Below, one piece after another: positions 17,598 through 25,728 of a stretch of DNA of 64,000 nt (its first letter is position 1; the number at the start of each line of letters is the position of its first letter). Source of the DNA: Lacticaseibacillus casei DSM 20011 = JCM 1134 = ATCC 393 (lineage in GTDB: Bacteria > Bacillota > Bacilli > Lactobacillales > Lactobacillaceae). The DNA lies in the NCBI RefSeq assembly GCF_000829055.1, contig NZ_AP012544.1:1364001-1428000 (forward strand), written 5' to 3'. A program made the translations under genes and the position numbers. A model generated the notes under the pieces. The model saw only the letters and a program-made list of their open reading frames with translations. It was not told the origin of the DNA and made no database searches.

Positions 17598-18749
17598 TCA
17601 TCCCTCTTTTCTGTCATGATGGTGCCAATTAGGTTTACCCCAATATTGGAAAAGATCGGTTCGAATTGTGCCATTGTAGAGTTTGCGGCGTTTGGTTGCT
17701 TTGCTGCCATAGGCTTTCTCAAAGCCCATGTCGCTCGTTAAAATGTATTTGCTCCAGGTGGTCAAAGGCGCAAAGGCCCGACCCATTTCCGCATACAGCT
17801 GGCGGACGGCCGCTTGATCACTTAGACGTTGGCCATAAGGCGGATTAGCCACTATGACGCCATTTTCTTTAGTGGTCGTAAAATCTTTAACCGCTAATTG
17901 TTTAAACTGAATGCTATGAAGTAAACCTGCTTGCTGGGCGTTTAACTTGGCCATGTCAATCATGTCACCGTTAATGTCACTCGCCTGAATATCAAGTTCT
18001 CGGTCAAAATCCGCCTGATCCATAGCCTGATCTTTGGTGGTCTGCAAGACGTCTTGATCAAAAAATCCGAAGTTTTCAAAGGCAAAATGCCGCTGCAGGC
18101 CCGGCGCCAAATGATGGCCAATTAAAGCCGCTTCTATCGCGATGGTTCCGGAACCGGTTGTGGGGTCGACAAACGGCATATCGGGATGCCAGTTGGTGAG
18201 CAAAACCAGTGCCGCCGCAAAGTTTTCTTTCAGCGGTGCCTCCCCTTTGGCAATCCGGTAGCCGCGTTTAAATAAGCTGGGACCGGTTGTATCCAGCGTC
18301 AGCGTTGCCACATCTTTTAAAATCGAAACTTCAAGCGGATACTTAGCTCCGGTTTCGGGTAAACGAGTGGTGCGGTGGTAAACGGCCGACATTTTCTCTA
18401 CGATTGCTTTTTTGGTAATGGCTTGCGCATCAGGCTCAGAATGTAACTGTGAGCGAACCGCGCGGCCTTCAACCGGGAACGCCGCATCCAGTGGCAAATA
18501 CTGATCCCACGGCAATGCTTTGACGCCTTCAAACAATTCATCGAAAGTGCGCGCCTTAAACTGACCGACCACGATTTTGATTCGATCGGCACTACGCAAC
18601 CAGACGTTGGTTAAGGCAATGGTTTGATCATCGCCTTGAAAATACACTTTGCCATTTTCGGTTCGGGTCTCAATGCCCAGTGCTTTTAGTTCCTTGGTCG
18701 TAACAGCTTCCAGTCCTGCTGCCATGGTTGCGACGAGTTGATATGTCAT
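17598..18749 (-). CDS. ypsC: THUMP-domain class I SAM-dependent RNA methyltransferase (YpsC/RlmL type)
   Basis: Predicted N2-guanine methylase of 23S rRNA. The 383-residue product has an N-terminal ferredoxin-like plus THUMP region (about 1-160) and a C-terminal Rossmann methylase with FVDPTTGSGTIAIEAAL near residue 190 (SAM-binding) and the catalytic NPPY in ANPPYGQRL near residue 298. The start at 18749 has AAAGGAAA upstream; six extra in-frame codons before it are unlikely. It lies next to rnpB, gpsB and ypsA, the conserved Bacilli order, and precedes the dehydrogenase gene by 3 bp. Confidence 0.92.
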   Translation of the reverse strand: MTYQLVATMAAGLEAVTTKELKALGIETRTENGKVYFQGDDQTIALTNVWLRSADRIKIVVGQFKARTFDELFEGVKALPWDQYLPLDAAFPVEGRAVRSQLHSEPDAQAITKKAIVEKMSAVYHRTTRLPETGAKYPLEVSILKDVATLTLDTTGPSLFKRGYRIAKGEAPLKENFAAALVLLTNWHPDMPFVDPTTGSGTIAIEAALIGHHLAPGLQRHFAFENFGFFDQDVLQTTKDQAMDQADFDRELDIQASDINGDMIDMAKLNAQQAGLLHSIQFKQLAVKDFTTTKENGVIVANPPYGQRLSDQAAVRQLYAEMGRAFAPLTTWSKYILTSDMGFEKAYGSKATKRRKLYNGTIRTDLFQYWGKPNWHHHDRKEG

Positions 18750-18889
18750 GACGTGATTTCCTTTCAAAATGCCGGTTTAAAGAATGGTGTTCAGGTTTAG
18801 TTTAACTTTTTTTGGCGGGGTTGGCGATGTTGGATTTTAAGGTGGGCGGAATTGTTGGTGGGGATAGGCGATTGAGTTTTGCGTTCTGT

Positions 18890-18971
18890 AACGCGTTTAC
18901 CGGCGCAGGAGCCCGCGTGTAAGGAGCTTGGGCGTGATGGCAAAGATCGCGTTAACTAGGAGATTTCTATG
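18890..18971 (+). repeat. Palindromic intergenic repeat, left-half copy with variant end
   Basis: Has the left arm (AACGCGTTTACCGGCGCAGG, CGCGTGTAAGG, CTTGGGCGTGATGG) but then turns into GTTAACTAGGAGATTTCTAT instead of the usual right arm. The neighbouring copy at 19006 shares this alternative ending. Confidence 0.65.
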
Positions 18972-19005
18972 GTGGCAAGTATGTAGTCTGACTTTCGTTT
19001 TCTAT

Positions 19006-19086
19006 AACGCGCTCACAGTCGCAGAAATCTGCGTGTAAGGACCTCGAGCGCAATGGCCAAAAACCTGCTAACTTAAGATCTTTCTA
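19006..19086 (+). repeat. Palindromic intergenic repeat, second left-half copy
   Basis: AACGCGCTCACAGTCGCAG, CTGCGTGTAAGGACCTCG and GCAATGGCC match the left arm; the ending TAACTTAAGATCTTTCTAT matches that of the copy at 18890. Tandem arrangement with 18890 and 19124. Confidence 0.65.
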
Positions 19087-19123
19087 TTTGAGGACTATCG
19101 GAGGTCTTACTTTTGCTTTCTAT

Positions 19124-19240
19124 AACGCGCTCGCCAGCCCAGAAATCTGCGTGTAAGGACCTTGGTCGCAATGGCAAAGACCGCCATCACGCCCAAGGCC
19201 ACTTACACTCCGGTTTCTAAGCGGGCTGGCTCGCGCTCAC
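19124..19240 (+). repeat. Palindromic intergenic repeat, full copy beside rnpB
   Basis: 117 bp from AACGCGCTCGCCAGCCC to GCTCGCGCTCAC with both arms and the central CCATCACGCCCAAGGCC block. It touches the terminator of rnpB. With the copies at 18890 and 19006, it accounts for nearly all of the gene-free stretch 18750-19240. Confidence 0.8.
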
Positions 19241-19273
19241 AAAAAAACAGCCCGAGTCTCCCCGAGCTGTGCC
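19241..19273 (-). terminator. Terminator of rnpB
   Basis: On the minus strand ACAGCTCG-GGGAGAC-CGGGCTGT forms a stem followed by seven T residues, immediately after the 3' strand of RNase P RNA helix P1. Confidence 0.85.
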
Positions 19274-19275
19274 TG

Positions 19276-19656
19276 CATGTAGATCCCTATAAGCCATGTT
19301 TTGTTCCAGAGCCTGTTCAGGCGCAGGTTCCTTCAGTCATCATCTATCTCAGCGTTGCCGCTGTATTGCCGTCGCTTCAATTTGCTTGGCAAAACGCCCC
19401 TACCAAAAGTTTGGGTTACTCGCTCGCGGGGTTTACCCGTTCCACCGTTTAGGTTTCCCTGAACGTTTCGTCACTGTGGCACTTTTCAGACCTACTGGCG
19501 CATAGCCGAAACCTTAGCGCGGTTGGTCGCCGTAACCGTTGACACGGTCCCTAAGCTTATTGGGCTTAGCACGAACACTACAAGCATCGCAGCTTGTGCG
19601 GGCATGGACTTTCCTCAGCCTGCAGATGCAGACCGCGATCACTCAGGATCTACATG
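19276..19656 (-). ncRNA. rnpB: RNase P RNA, Bacillus (B) type
   Basis: Catalytic RNA that matures the 5' ends of tRNAs. The minus strand carries the universal core GAGGAAAGTCCATGC (around 19603-19617), the ACAGTGACGAAACG segment, GTGGAACGGGTAAACCCC, and near the 3' end GATAGATGATGAC followed by ACAAAACATGGCTTATAG. Helix P1 closes the molecule through CATGTAGATCC (5' side, about 19646-19656) and GGGATCTACATG (3' side, about 19276-19287), which sets the ends to within a few bases. Location between gpsB and ypsC is conserved. Several spurious reading frames cross it. Confidence 0.95.
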
Positions 19657-19662
19657 TGATCA

Positions 19663-20061
19663 TCAATATTGGTCAACGTCGGAATGGCTGTTGTCATCGT
19701 GGGTATCAGCGCTGCCGCTATCCGACAGCTTTGAACCGAAAACATGATGCTCCAGATTACTCAGACGTTTAAGAATATCATAATTTGTGGCGGCAGCGTT
19801 GGTTTGCGGTGTCTGCGCACTGACATTCTTGGAAACACTCAGCTGTTTGGTTAGCTCATCGACCCGACTAAACAGCTTTGCATTTTCTTCTTTCAGTCGA
19901 TCAATCTCGTTAGTAAAAGCTTCATAATCACGAATGATGCCGTCTAAAAATTCATCGACTTCATCCGGATCATAACCGCGAACCTTATTCTTGAACTTCT
20001 TGTCCAAAATATCTTTAGGTCCGTACTGGATACTAAATTTTGTTTCTTTGTTACTATCCAT
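19663..20061 (-). CDS. gpsB: Cell division protein GpsB
   Basis: DivIVA-family coiled-coil protein that links septal and side-wall peptidoglycan synthesis and binds the cytoplasmic tails of class A penicillin-binding proteins. The 132-residue product has the membrane-contact motif IQYGPKDILDKKFKNKVRGYDPDEVDEFLD (residues about 9-42, described here by its ends), a coiled coil to about residue 75, a linker, and a short C-terminal trimerisation segment. The start at 20061 follows GAGGTG. The pbp1A gene lies 1.3 kb away on the other strand, in line with its functional partnership. Confidence 0.95.
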   Translation of the reverse strand: MDSNKETKFSIQYGPKDILDKKFKNKVRGYDPDEVDEFLDGIIRDYEAFTNEIDRLKEENAKLFSRVDELTKQLSVSKNVSAQTPQTNAAATNYDILKRLSNLEHHVFGSKLSDSGSADTHDDNSHSDVDQY

Positions 20062-20116
20062 TCCGACACACCTCATTGTTTTCATGGAACCAGACTAACA
20101 ATAAGCTTACCATATC

Positions 20117-20692
20117 TCAATCGTTTTGAAAATGCTCATTTTCCGCTTCTGCCATTTCTTGGGCAGTGTCTTCCAAATCGTCCATCGTAATCAACGTGAC
20201 CGGATAATCACGCCGTTTTGCCATATCTTCGGCAGCGCGGTAATCCCACTGCGGCTTACCGGGAAACTCCGGATCGTAAACAATCACCGCAGCATCCGTG
20301 TGTGCGGTCATGAACCGCATATAACCCTGTAACTGTGCCGGTCGTTGATACGGCGCCTGCGAAACTGCATCGGAAAAATCGACTTGCTGGCGTAGTGCGG
20401 CCAGTTGTCCCTGATTGGCTTCATTCCACTTTGAGCCAAAATCCGTAAACGGCAGCATCATCGCAATTTTAAAGTCGGGATACAATGGCTTCAGCCTTAA
20501 AGCAACCTCGATTGCCCACTGCTCAACGCCTAATTGGCCGCCGGTAATCAGCCAGTTCAGGCCTTCATCCAGATACTGAAGCAGTGTGTTTTTTAATGAA
20601 ATTTTAAGGACTTTTAGCTTCGGGTCCTGATTGCCAAAGACATTGAGTTCATAGGCACGGTATCCGGTTATCCACAATCGTTTTCCAGCCAT
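20117..20692 (-). CDS. ypsA: YpsA-like SLOG superfamily protein (DUF1273)
   Basis: Rossmann-like SLOG-fold protein of 191 residues of uncertain biochemistry; in Bacillus the homologue affects cell division. It begins MAGKRLWITGYRAYELNVFG and has the nucleotide-binding type motif LITGGQLGVEQWAIEVA near residue 50. The ATG at 20692 has GGAGGA upstream; 38 extra in-frame codons upstream overlap recU and lack a ribosome-binding site. It is upstream of gpsB (55 bp), probably co-transcribed, and divergent from recU, 66 bp between starts. Confidence 0.9.
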   Translation of the reverse strand: MAGKRLWITGYRAYELNVFGNQDPKLKVLKISLKNTLLQYLDEGLNWLITGGQLGVEQWAIEVALRLKPLYPDFKIAMMLPFTDFGSKWNEANQGQLAALRQQVDFSDAVSQAPYQRPAQLQGYMRFMTAHTDAAVIVYDPEFPGKPQWDYRAAEDMAKRRDYPVTLITMDDLEDTAQEMAEAENEHFQND

Positions 20693-20758
20693 GATTTTCC
20701 TCCAAATATTAGGCCAACGCGGTTGATATTGGTATAATAGCGCCAGGAGTGTGATCGC

Positions 20759-21385
20759 ATGACCATTCGTTATCCCAATGGTAATCCATACAAAGACGGG
20801 ACGCAATTATCACCGGATCCCGTTTCGCGCCCAACGATTTATGGCGGGCGTGGGATGACATTAGAAGAAGAACTTAATCTCAGTAATCAGTATTATCGCA
20901 GTGTTGACAAGGCGGTCGTGTATAAAAAGCCGACGCCTGTGCAAATTGTAAAAGTCGACTACCCCAAACGTAGCCAGGCGGTGATTCGCGAAGCGTACTT
21001 TAAGACACCTTCTACCACAGATTATAATGGGGTTTATCGTGGTTATTACCTTGACTTTGAAGCCAAGGAAACCAAGAATAAGGCAAGCTTCCCGCTAAAA
21101 AACTTCCATCAGCACCAGATTGATCATTTTCGGCGCTGTTTGAAGCAAAACGGGATCTGTTTTGTTGTGATTCGATTTGCGACAATTAAGCGGCTTTTTG
21201 TTTTTCCGGCAAGCCGATTAATCGCATGCTGGGATCACCAGAGCACCGGTGGCCGTAAGTCGATTCCATTAACAAAAATCATTCAACACGGATTTGAACT
21301 CCATCCGCAGTTGCAACCGGTCGTGCCGTTTCTTGACGGTGTTGACTGGTTGATCGAAACGAAAGTAGGTAATTTGCGTGGCTGA
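20759..21385 (+). CDS. recU: Holliday junction resolvase RecU
   Basis: Homodimeric endonuclease that resolves Holliday junctions made by RecA and RuvAB. The 208-residue length is typical. Seen are the disordered N-terminus (RYPNGNPYKD), the RGMTLEEELNLSNQYY segment near residue 30, and the catalytic core with GVYRGYYLDFEAKETKNKASFP near residue 92 (D-x(n)-E-x-K) and the KNFHQHQIDHF segment. An AGGAGTG site precedes the ATG. Its end overlaps pbp1A by 8 bp, the conserved recU-pbp pairing of Firmicutes. Confidence 0.96.
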   Translation: MTIRYPNGNPYKDGTQLSPDPVSRPTIYGGRGMTLEEELNLSNQYYRSVDKAVVYKKPTPVQIVKVDYPKRSQAVIREAYFKTPSTTDYNGVYRGYYLDFEAKETKNKASFPLKNFHQHQIDHFRRCLKQNGICFVVIRFATIKRLFVFPASRLIACWDHQSTGGRKSIPLTKIIQHGFELHPQLQPVVPFLDGVDWLIETKVGNLRG

Positions 21386-23684
21386 TAATCAGAACATGTC
21401 GCGAATGGCGCGACGCCGCGAAGATAAACTCACTAATGGACCCAAGCCGCCCAAGAAATTGTGGCGGCGTATTCTCAAGTGGACATTGCTTGGATTGCTT
21501 GTCCTGTTCATTGCAGGCGTGGGCCTGTTCTCTTGGTATGCCAAAGATGCCCCTGAAGTCACCCAGGCGAAGTTGGAATCAGGCGGTTCCAGCACCATTT
21601 ATGATCGCAGCGGAAACGAGATCACGACGCTTGGACTCGAAAACCGTGATTACGTGAAAGCTTCCGAAATTCCGCAGCGGTTGAAAGATGCCGTTGTTTC
21701 GATTGAAGATCGCCGGTTTTACGATGAAAAGTTAGGCATTGATCCGGTTCGAATCATCGGCGCCGCCTTCAACAACCTGACTGGAACCAGCGATGGCCTT
21801 CAAGGTGGTTCAACTTTGACGCAGCAGCTGATTAAGCTGTCTGTATTTAGTACGAAGTCATCTGACCAAACCCTGCGCCGTAAAGCTCAAGAAGCTTGGT
21901 TGGCGATGCAGGTCCAGCAAAAATACAGTAAAGATCAGATTCTGGAGTACTACATCAACAAAGTCTTCATGAATTATGGTCAGTACGGGATGAGCACCGG
22001 CGCCAAGTTTTATTTTAATAAATCGCTCAAAGACCTGACGTTAGCGCAGACGGCGTTCATTGCCGGTCTTCCGCAAAGTCCTGCCGGTTACGATCCGTAC
22101 AAGTATCCGCAAAAGGCAACCCAGCGCCGCAATGCGGTTATTGATGCGATGCTGCGGGACAAGAAAATCACAGCAGCAGACGCTAAAAAGGCCAAGGCTA
22201 CGCCGATTACGGATGGCTTGCAGCCGAAACAGCAGCAAACCAATACCACGGCCAATGACAAGATTATCGATTCTTACCTCACCCAGGTGATAGCCGAAGT
22301 GAAGAAGAAAACCGGGTTAAATCCGTATACCGATAATCTGGATATTTATACCAATATTGACATGAGTGCCCAGCGCCGGTTGTATGACATTGTTAATACC
22401 GACGACTATGTGAGCTTCCCTGATGATTCTTTCCAAACCGGGGTTACCATGACCGATCCGGATAATGGTGAAGTGCTGGCACAGATTGGTGGCCGTAAAA
22501 CCGGCGATGTACGCCTTGCCTATAACCGCGCGGCACAAAATACCCGTAGTAACGGATCGACCATGAAACCGCTCATGGATTATGGGCCGGCCATTGAATA
22601 TCTGAACTATTCTACGTATGAACAAATGCTGGATGAACCTTACCAGTATCCGGGAACCAGTATTTCCTTATATGACTGGGACAAGAAGTATCAAGGCCGT
22701 ATTTCTATGCGGACCGCCCTCGAACAATCGCGGAATATTCCGGCGGTCAAAACTTTGAGTGCTGTTGGTATGACCAACGCCGTGAAGTTCCTGAAAGGCT
22801 TGGGTATTGATTTACCAAGTTCGGAGCAGTACCTCTCAAGTGCGATCGGCGCTTCGGTTAACACGGTTCAAGAAGCAGGCGCTTATGGGGCTTTTGCGAA
22901 CGGCGGCACGTATTACAAACCGTATTACGTCAACAAGGTTGTGAGTGCTGACGGCAACACACAGACCTTCAACAGTCAAGGAACGCGTGCGATGAAGTCC
23001 AGTACCGCGTATATGATTACCGACATGCTGAAAGGTGTCTTGACCAAGGGTACCGGCACCGCGGCAGCTATTTCCGGACTTCACCAGGCCGGCAAAACCG
23101 GGACCACCGATTACAGCGATGCCGAACTTAAACAAAATCCGGCGTTAAACGCAACGGGAATTGCTAAGGACGCTTGGTTCACCGGATATACGCGCAATCG
23201 GGTCATTTCGGTTTGGACAGGCTACGATAAACCGACGTCGCATGGCATTAGTTATGCTGAGCAGGAGATCTCGCAGAAAATATACAAAGCGCTGATGAGT
23301 TATACCTCACAGAATCTGGATAATCGCGACTGGACCCAACCAGATACGGTTGAATCCTACAACATTCTAAAAGGCAGCAATCCGGGAACCGCGATTACTG
23401 GCGGCTCAGGTAATACCACGAAAGAACTGTACGTCCGTGGTCATGGGCCAAGCAGTCGCAAAGCGGTCGCCGAGTCTTCATCCTCAAGTGCCACTTCCGA
23501 ATCATCGTCGTCACGGGCTAGTGATGAAAGCTCAAGCAGTGAAGTTTCCGAAAGCGTTGAATCAAGCGTTTCCACACCGAGTGTCACAACGCCAAGTGCC
23601 TCGCAGGCTTCACAAGAAGAACCATCTTCAAATAGTACGCCTTCATCGGCAAGCGGTGGTGGCTCCTCTGGCGGCAATCAGTAA
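21378..23684 (+). CDS. pbp1A: Class A penicillin-binding protein 1A (transglycosylase/transpeptidase)
   Basis: Bifunctional peptidoglycan synthase at the membrane. A 30-residue basic cytoplasmic tail precedes one membrane helix (about 32-55). The GT51 domain (about 75-245) has the catalytic VSIEDRRFYD segment near residue 109 and GGSTLTQQL near 148. The transpeptidase domain (about 340-650) has the active-site Ser in GSTMKP near residue 391, the SRN motif near 453 and KTGTT near 575. A Ser-rich tail (about 690-768) ends the protein. The start is a GTG overlapping recU; an internal ATG six codons later is the alternative. Confidence 0.96.
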   Translation: MADNQNMSRMARRREDKLTNGPKPPKKLWRRILKWTLLGLLVLFIAGVGLFSWYAKDAPEVTQAKLESGGSSTIYDRSGNEITTLGLENRDYVKASEIPQRLKDAVVSIEDRRFYDEKLGIDPVRIIGAAFNNLTGTSDGLQGGSTLTQQLIKLSVFSTKSSDQTLRRKAQEAWLAMQVQQKYSKDQILEYYINKVFMNYGQYGMSTGAKFYFNKSLKDLTLAQTAFIAGLPQSPAGYDPYKYPQKATQRRNAVIDAMLRDKKITAADAKKAKATPITDGLQPKQQQTNTTANDKIIDSYLTQVIAEVKKKTGLNPYTDNLDIYTNIDMSAQRRLYDIVNTDDYVSFPDDSFQTGVTMTDPDNGEVLAQIGGRKTGDVRLAYNRAAQNTRSNGSTMKPLMDYGPAIEYLNYSTYEQMLDEPYQYPGTSISLYDWDKKYQGRISMRTALEQSRNIPAVKTLSAVGMTNAVKFLKGLGIDLPSSEQYLSSAIGASVNTVQEAGAYGAFANGGTYYKPYYVNKVVSADGNTQTFNSQGTRAMKSSTAYMITDMLKGVLTKGTGTAAAISGLHQAGKTGTTDYSDAELKQNPALNATGIAKDAWFTGYTRNRVISVWTGYDKPTSHGISYAEQEISQKIYKALMSYTSQNLDNRDWTQPDTVESYNILKGSNPGTAITGGSGNTTKELYVRGHGPSSRKAVAESSSSSATSESSSSRASDESSSSEVSESVESSVSTPSVTTPSASQASQEEPSSNSTPSSASGGGSSGGNQ

Positions 23685-23709
23685 GGCATTTAAACTGCCG
23701 ACTGAATAC

Positions 23710-23763
23710 TAAAAAGCTCGACGTTACTGCCAAATGTTTTGGCGGTGGCGTCGAGTTTTTTGA
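23710..23763 (+). terminator. Terminator of recU-pbp1A
   Basis: AAAAAGCTCGACG and CGTCGAGTTTTTT flank a second inner stem (ACTGCCAAA / TTTGGCGGT). Confidence 0.85.
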
Positions 23764-23813
23764 CGTGGAAACTTGATTGAATTTTGGGCCCTTTCGAGTT
23801 CACACTTCATGTC

Positions 23814-23865
23814 AAAAGGTCCTACTGCTTTGATGCAGGCACATCAAACAGTGGGACCTTTTCTA
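23814..23865. terminator. Terminator downstream of comEB (bidirectional)
   Basis: AAAAGGTCCTACTG-TTTGATG pairs with CATCAAA-CAGTGGGACCTTTT. For the leftward comEB operon it supplies the final hairpin with a T run. Confidence 0.85.
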
Positions 23866-23870
23866 TAACG

Positions 23871-24335
23871 TTAATCTTGTGGTGCTAAGTGTAAGACATC
23901 CAAATGATGTTGCTTTAACAAGGCTTCACCATATGGATCATTGCGATAGTCGTGCGCGTAAACAATGCGCTTAATCCCGGCTTGAATCAAAGCCTTAGTG
24001 CAATTCAGACACGGGAAGAAGTTCACGTAAACAGTCGCGCCGTGGGTACTGACACCATTGGCTGCGCATTGGATAATCGCGTTCATCTCTGCGTGAATCG
24101 TGCGAATGCAGTGGCCGTCACGCATTAAGTGCCCTGCCTCATCACAATGCGGATCGCCACTGATGGCGCCATTATAGCCCGTGGCAATGATGCGGTGTTC
24201 CTGCACTAAAACAGCGCCAACAGTGGCTCGCTCACAAGTTGACCGTTCCGAAACTTGTTGCGCGAGTTCGAGAAAATAATGATCCCAACTTTCACGATGA
24301 ACCTTTCGTTTAGATGGCACAATTTTATCTGTCAA
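23871..24335 (-). CDS. comEB: dCMP deaminase family protein (ComE operon protein 2 type)
   Basis: Zinc-dependent deaminase of 154 residues that converts dCMP to dUMP for dTTP synthesis. Zinc ligands and catalytic Glu are in HAEMNAI near residue 80 and PCLNC near residue 108; the ERATVGAVLV and GYNGAISG segments are family signatures. In Bacillus the homologue sits in the comE competence operon; here it instead overlaps the nth stop by 4 bp (ATGA) and ends a DNA-metabolism operon. Confidence 0.93.
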   Translation of the reverse strand: MTDKIVPSKRKVHRESWDHYFLELAQQVSERSTCERATVGAVLVQEHRIIATGYNGAISGDPHCDEAGHLMRDGHCIRTIHAEMNAIIQCAANGVSTHGATVYVNFFPCLNCTKALIQAGIKRIVYAHDYRNDPYGEALLKQHHLDVLHLAPQD

Positions 24336-24985
24336 TGCTTAGCTGCCTCCTTAAGCGGCGCGTAATGCTCTGCTAAAAATGACCATTCGGAACCGGCCGG
24401 TATTTTTGGGTCTTGGGCGCGTAAATGCTCGCGACCAAAACGAATCAGGCTGCGGTGCAACTTGATCCAGGTAGACTTCGGCATTAATGCTTCCAGTCGC
24501 TTCTGAATCTGAACTGGCGTGGCCTTAGGCGAAACTAATCCCAACCCCTTCACAATCCGACTGACATGTGTATCGACGGCCACGCCAGGAATGCCGAACG
24601 CATCGCTAAGTACGACCGTCGCCGTTTTCTTGCCGACCCCTGGCAGCTTAACCAAATCAGCTGCGTCAGCCGGAACCTTACCGCCATATGACTGAACCAA
24701 AATGGCACTTAATGCCTTTAAGTGGGCTGCTTTCGTCCGGTACAACCCGAGTCGGCTGATTTTTTCGGCAATATCCGTCACCGGCGCAGCGGCCATTGCT
24801 TCCGGAGTTGGATAAGCCGCAAACAATGCCGGGGTGACAGCATTGACGGCAACATCTGTCGTTTGCGCCGACAGCATCACCGCAACCAGAATTTCAAAAG
24901 GGTTCGCTGCGTGCAATGTCGGTTCGGGATCAGGATATAGTGCCATGATTTGGTTAAACAATTGCCTAGCCTCTGCGTCAGTCAT
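24332..24985 (-). CDS. nth: Endonuclease III (DNA glycosylase/AP lyase) without Fe-S ligands
   Basis: Base-excision repair enzyme removing oxidised pyrimidines. The 217-residue protein has the helix-hairpin-helix LPGVGKKTATVV near residue 114 with the catalytic Lys, and the catalytic Asp in VDTHVSRI near residue 138. The family's C-terminal 4Fe-4S site (Cys-x6-Cys-x2-Cys-x5-Cys) is absent: the protein has no cysteine, and the region reads FGREHLRAQDPKIPAGSEW. Active-site residues are intact, so function is likely kept. It lies between dnaD and comEB. Confidence 0.93.
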   Translation of the reverse strand: MTDAEARQLFNQIMALYPDPEPTLHAANPFEILVAVMLSAQTTDVAVNAVTPALFAAYPTPEAMAAAPVTDIAEKISRLGLYRTKAAHLKALSAILVQSYGGKVPADAADLVKLPGVGKKTATVVLSDAFGIPGVAVDTHVSRIVKGLGLVSPKATPVQIQKRLEALMPKSTWIKLHRSLIRFGREHLRAQDPKIPAGSEWSFLAEHYAPLKEAAKH

Positions 24986-25053
24986 GAATGCGCCTCCTAG
25001 TTGTCTTCCACCGCTTTTACTCGATGAAAGTATGATCTGATGTGATGGTGAAT

Positions 25054-25674
25054 CTAAAGCTCCTGATGCCGCTTAATGTCAGCTTGAACTTGTTGCGCGG
25101 TTTTGAGATGGCGGCGTTCCCAGTTTAGCAAAATACGATCCATATATTTTAATGAGTACGCCGAATTCAAAACCGCCTCGCGTAACGCCAACAAAATGAC
25201 CTCTGGCAGATAATGATCAGTAGTCAACCAGTCCCGAATGGTTTCCTGCTCAATCGGGGAAAGCGGCCGGCCAAATTCAATTTCGATTTGATTGAAAACG
25301 TTTGTCTGGGCATCGGCATTTGGTTGCGTCACCGCCGTGCTGGTGGTTTGACCGCTATTCGGAATCTTTGCAAGTAGCGGACTGAGATCATAGTAATCCC
25401 GCATCCGCCCTTGATTGTCAGGAACGCTTTCCAGTACGATCGCCTTTTTTTGAATCAAGGTTTCAATGGCTGTGTAAATCGCGTTAGGTGCGACATTCAT
25501 CAGGTTGGCTAATGCTTTGAGATCCGGGGCCTGATGGTGGTTGGATTGCCATTGATCCAAAAAAAGATACGTCAGAAATTCGGTCTGTGTCAGCCCCAAT
25601 GCTGGATAATGGTCAAACAGCAGGTTCGAGACACTGAACTGCCCTGCTTCAGTATAAGTCCTTAAATCAGTCAT
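25054..25674 (-). CDS. dnaD: DNA replication initiation protein DnaD
   Basis: Primosomal protein needed with DnaB and DnaI for loading the replicative helicase at the origin and at restarted forks. It has 206 residues: an N-terminal winged-helix oligomerisation domain (about 10-100) and a C-terminal DnaD-like domain (about 125-195) containing the late segment AYSLKYMDRILLNWERR, which matches the YxxxI(L)xxW signature. It lies 54 bp after asnS, the usual Bacilli arrangement (aspB-asnS-dnaD-nth). Confidence 0.92.
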   Translation of the reverse strand: MTDLRTYTEAGQFSVSNLLFDHYPALGLTQTEFLTYLFLDQWQSNHHQAPDLKALANLMNVAPNAIYTAIETLIQKKAIVLESVPDNQGRMRDYYDLSPLLAKIPNSGQTTSTAVTQPNADAQTNVFNQIEIEFGRPLSPIEQETIRDWLTTDHYLPEVILLALREAVLNSAYSLKYMDRILLNWERRHLKTAQQVQADIKRHQEL

Positions 25675-25728
25675 TCTTGTGACCCTCCAAAAAAAGCCGG
25701 CGCGTTGGCGTCCGACTTTTGCGTGCCA

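Noticed and set aside
19162..19772. Several open frames of 69-96 codons on the plus strand
   Set aside because: They run antisense through the RNase P RNA gene and the palindromic repeat and have no ribosome-binding sites; the RNA gene explains the sequence.
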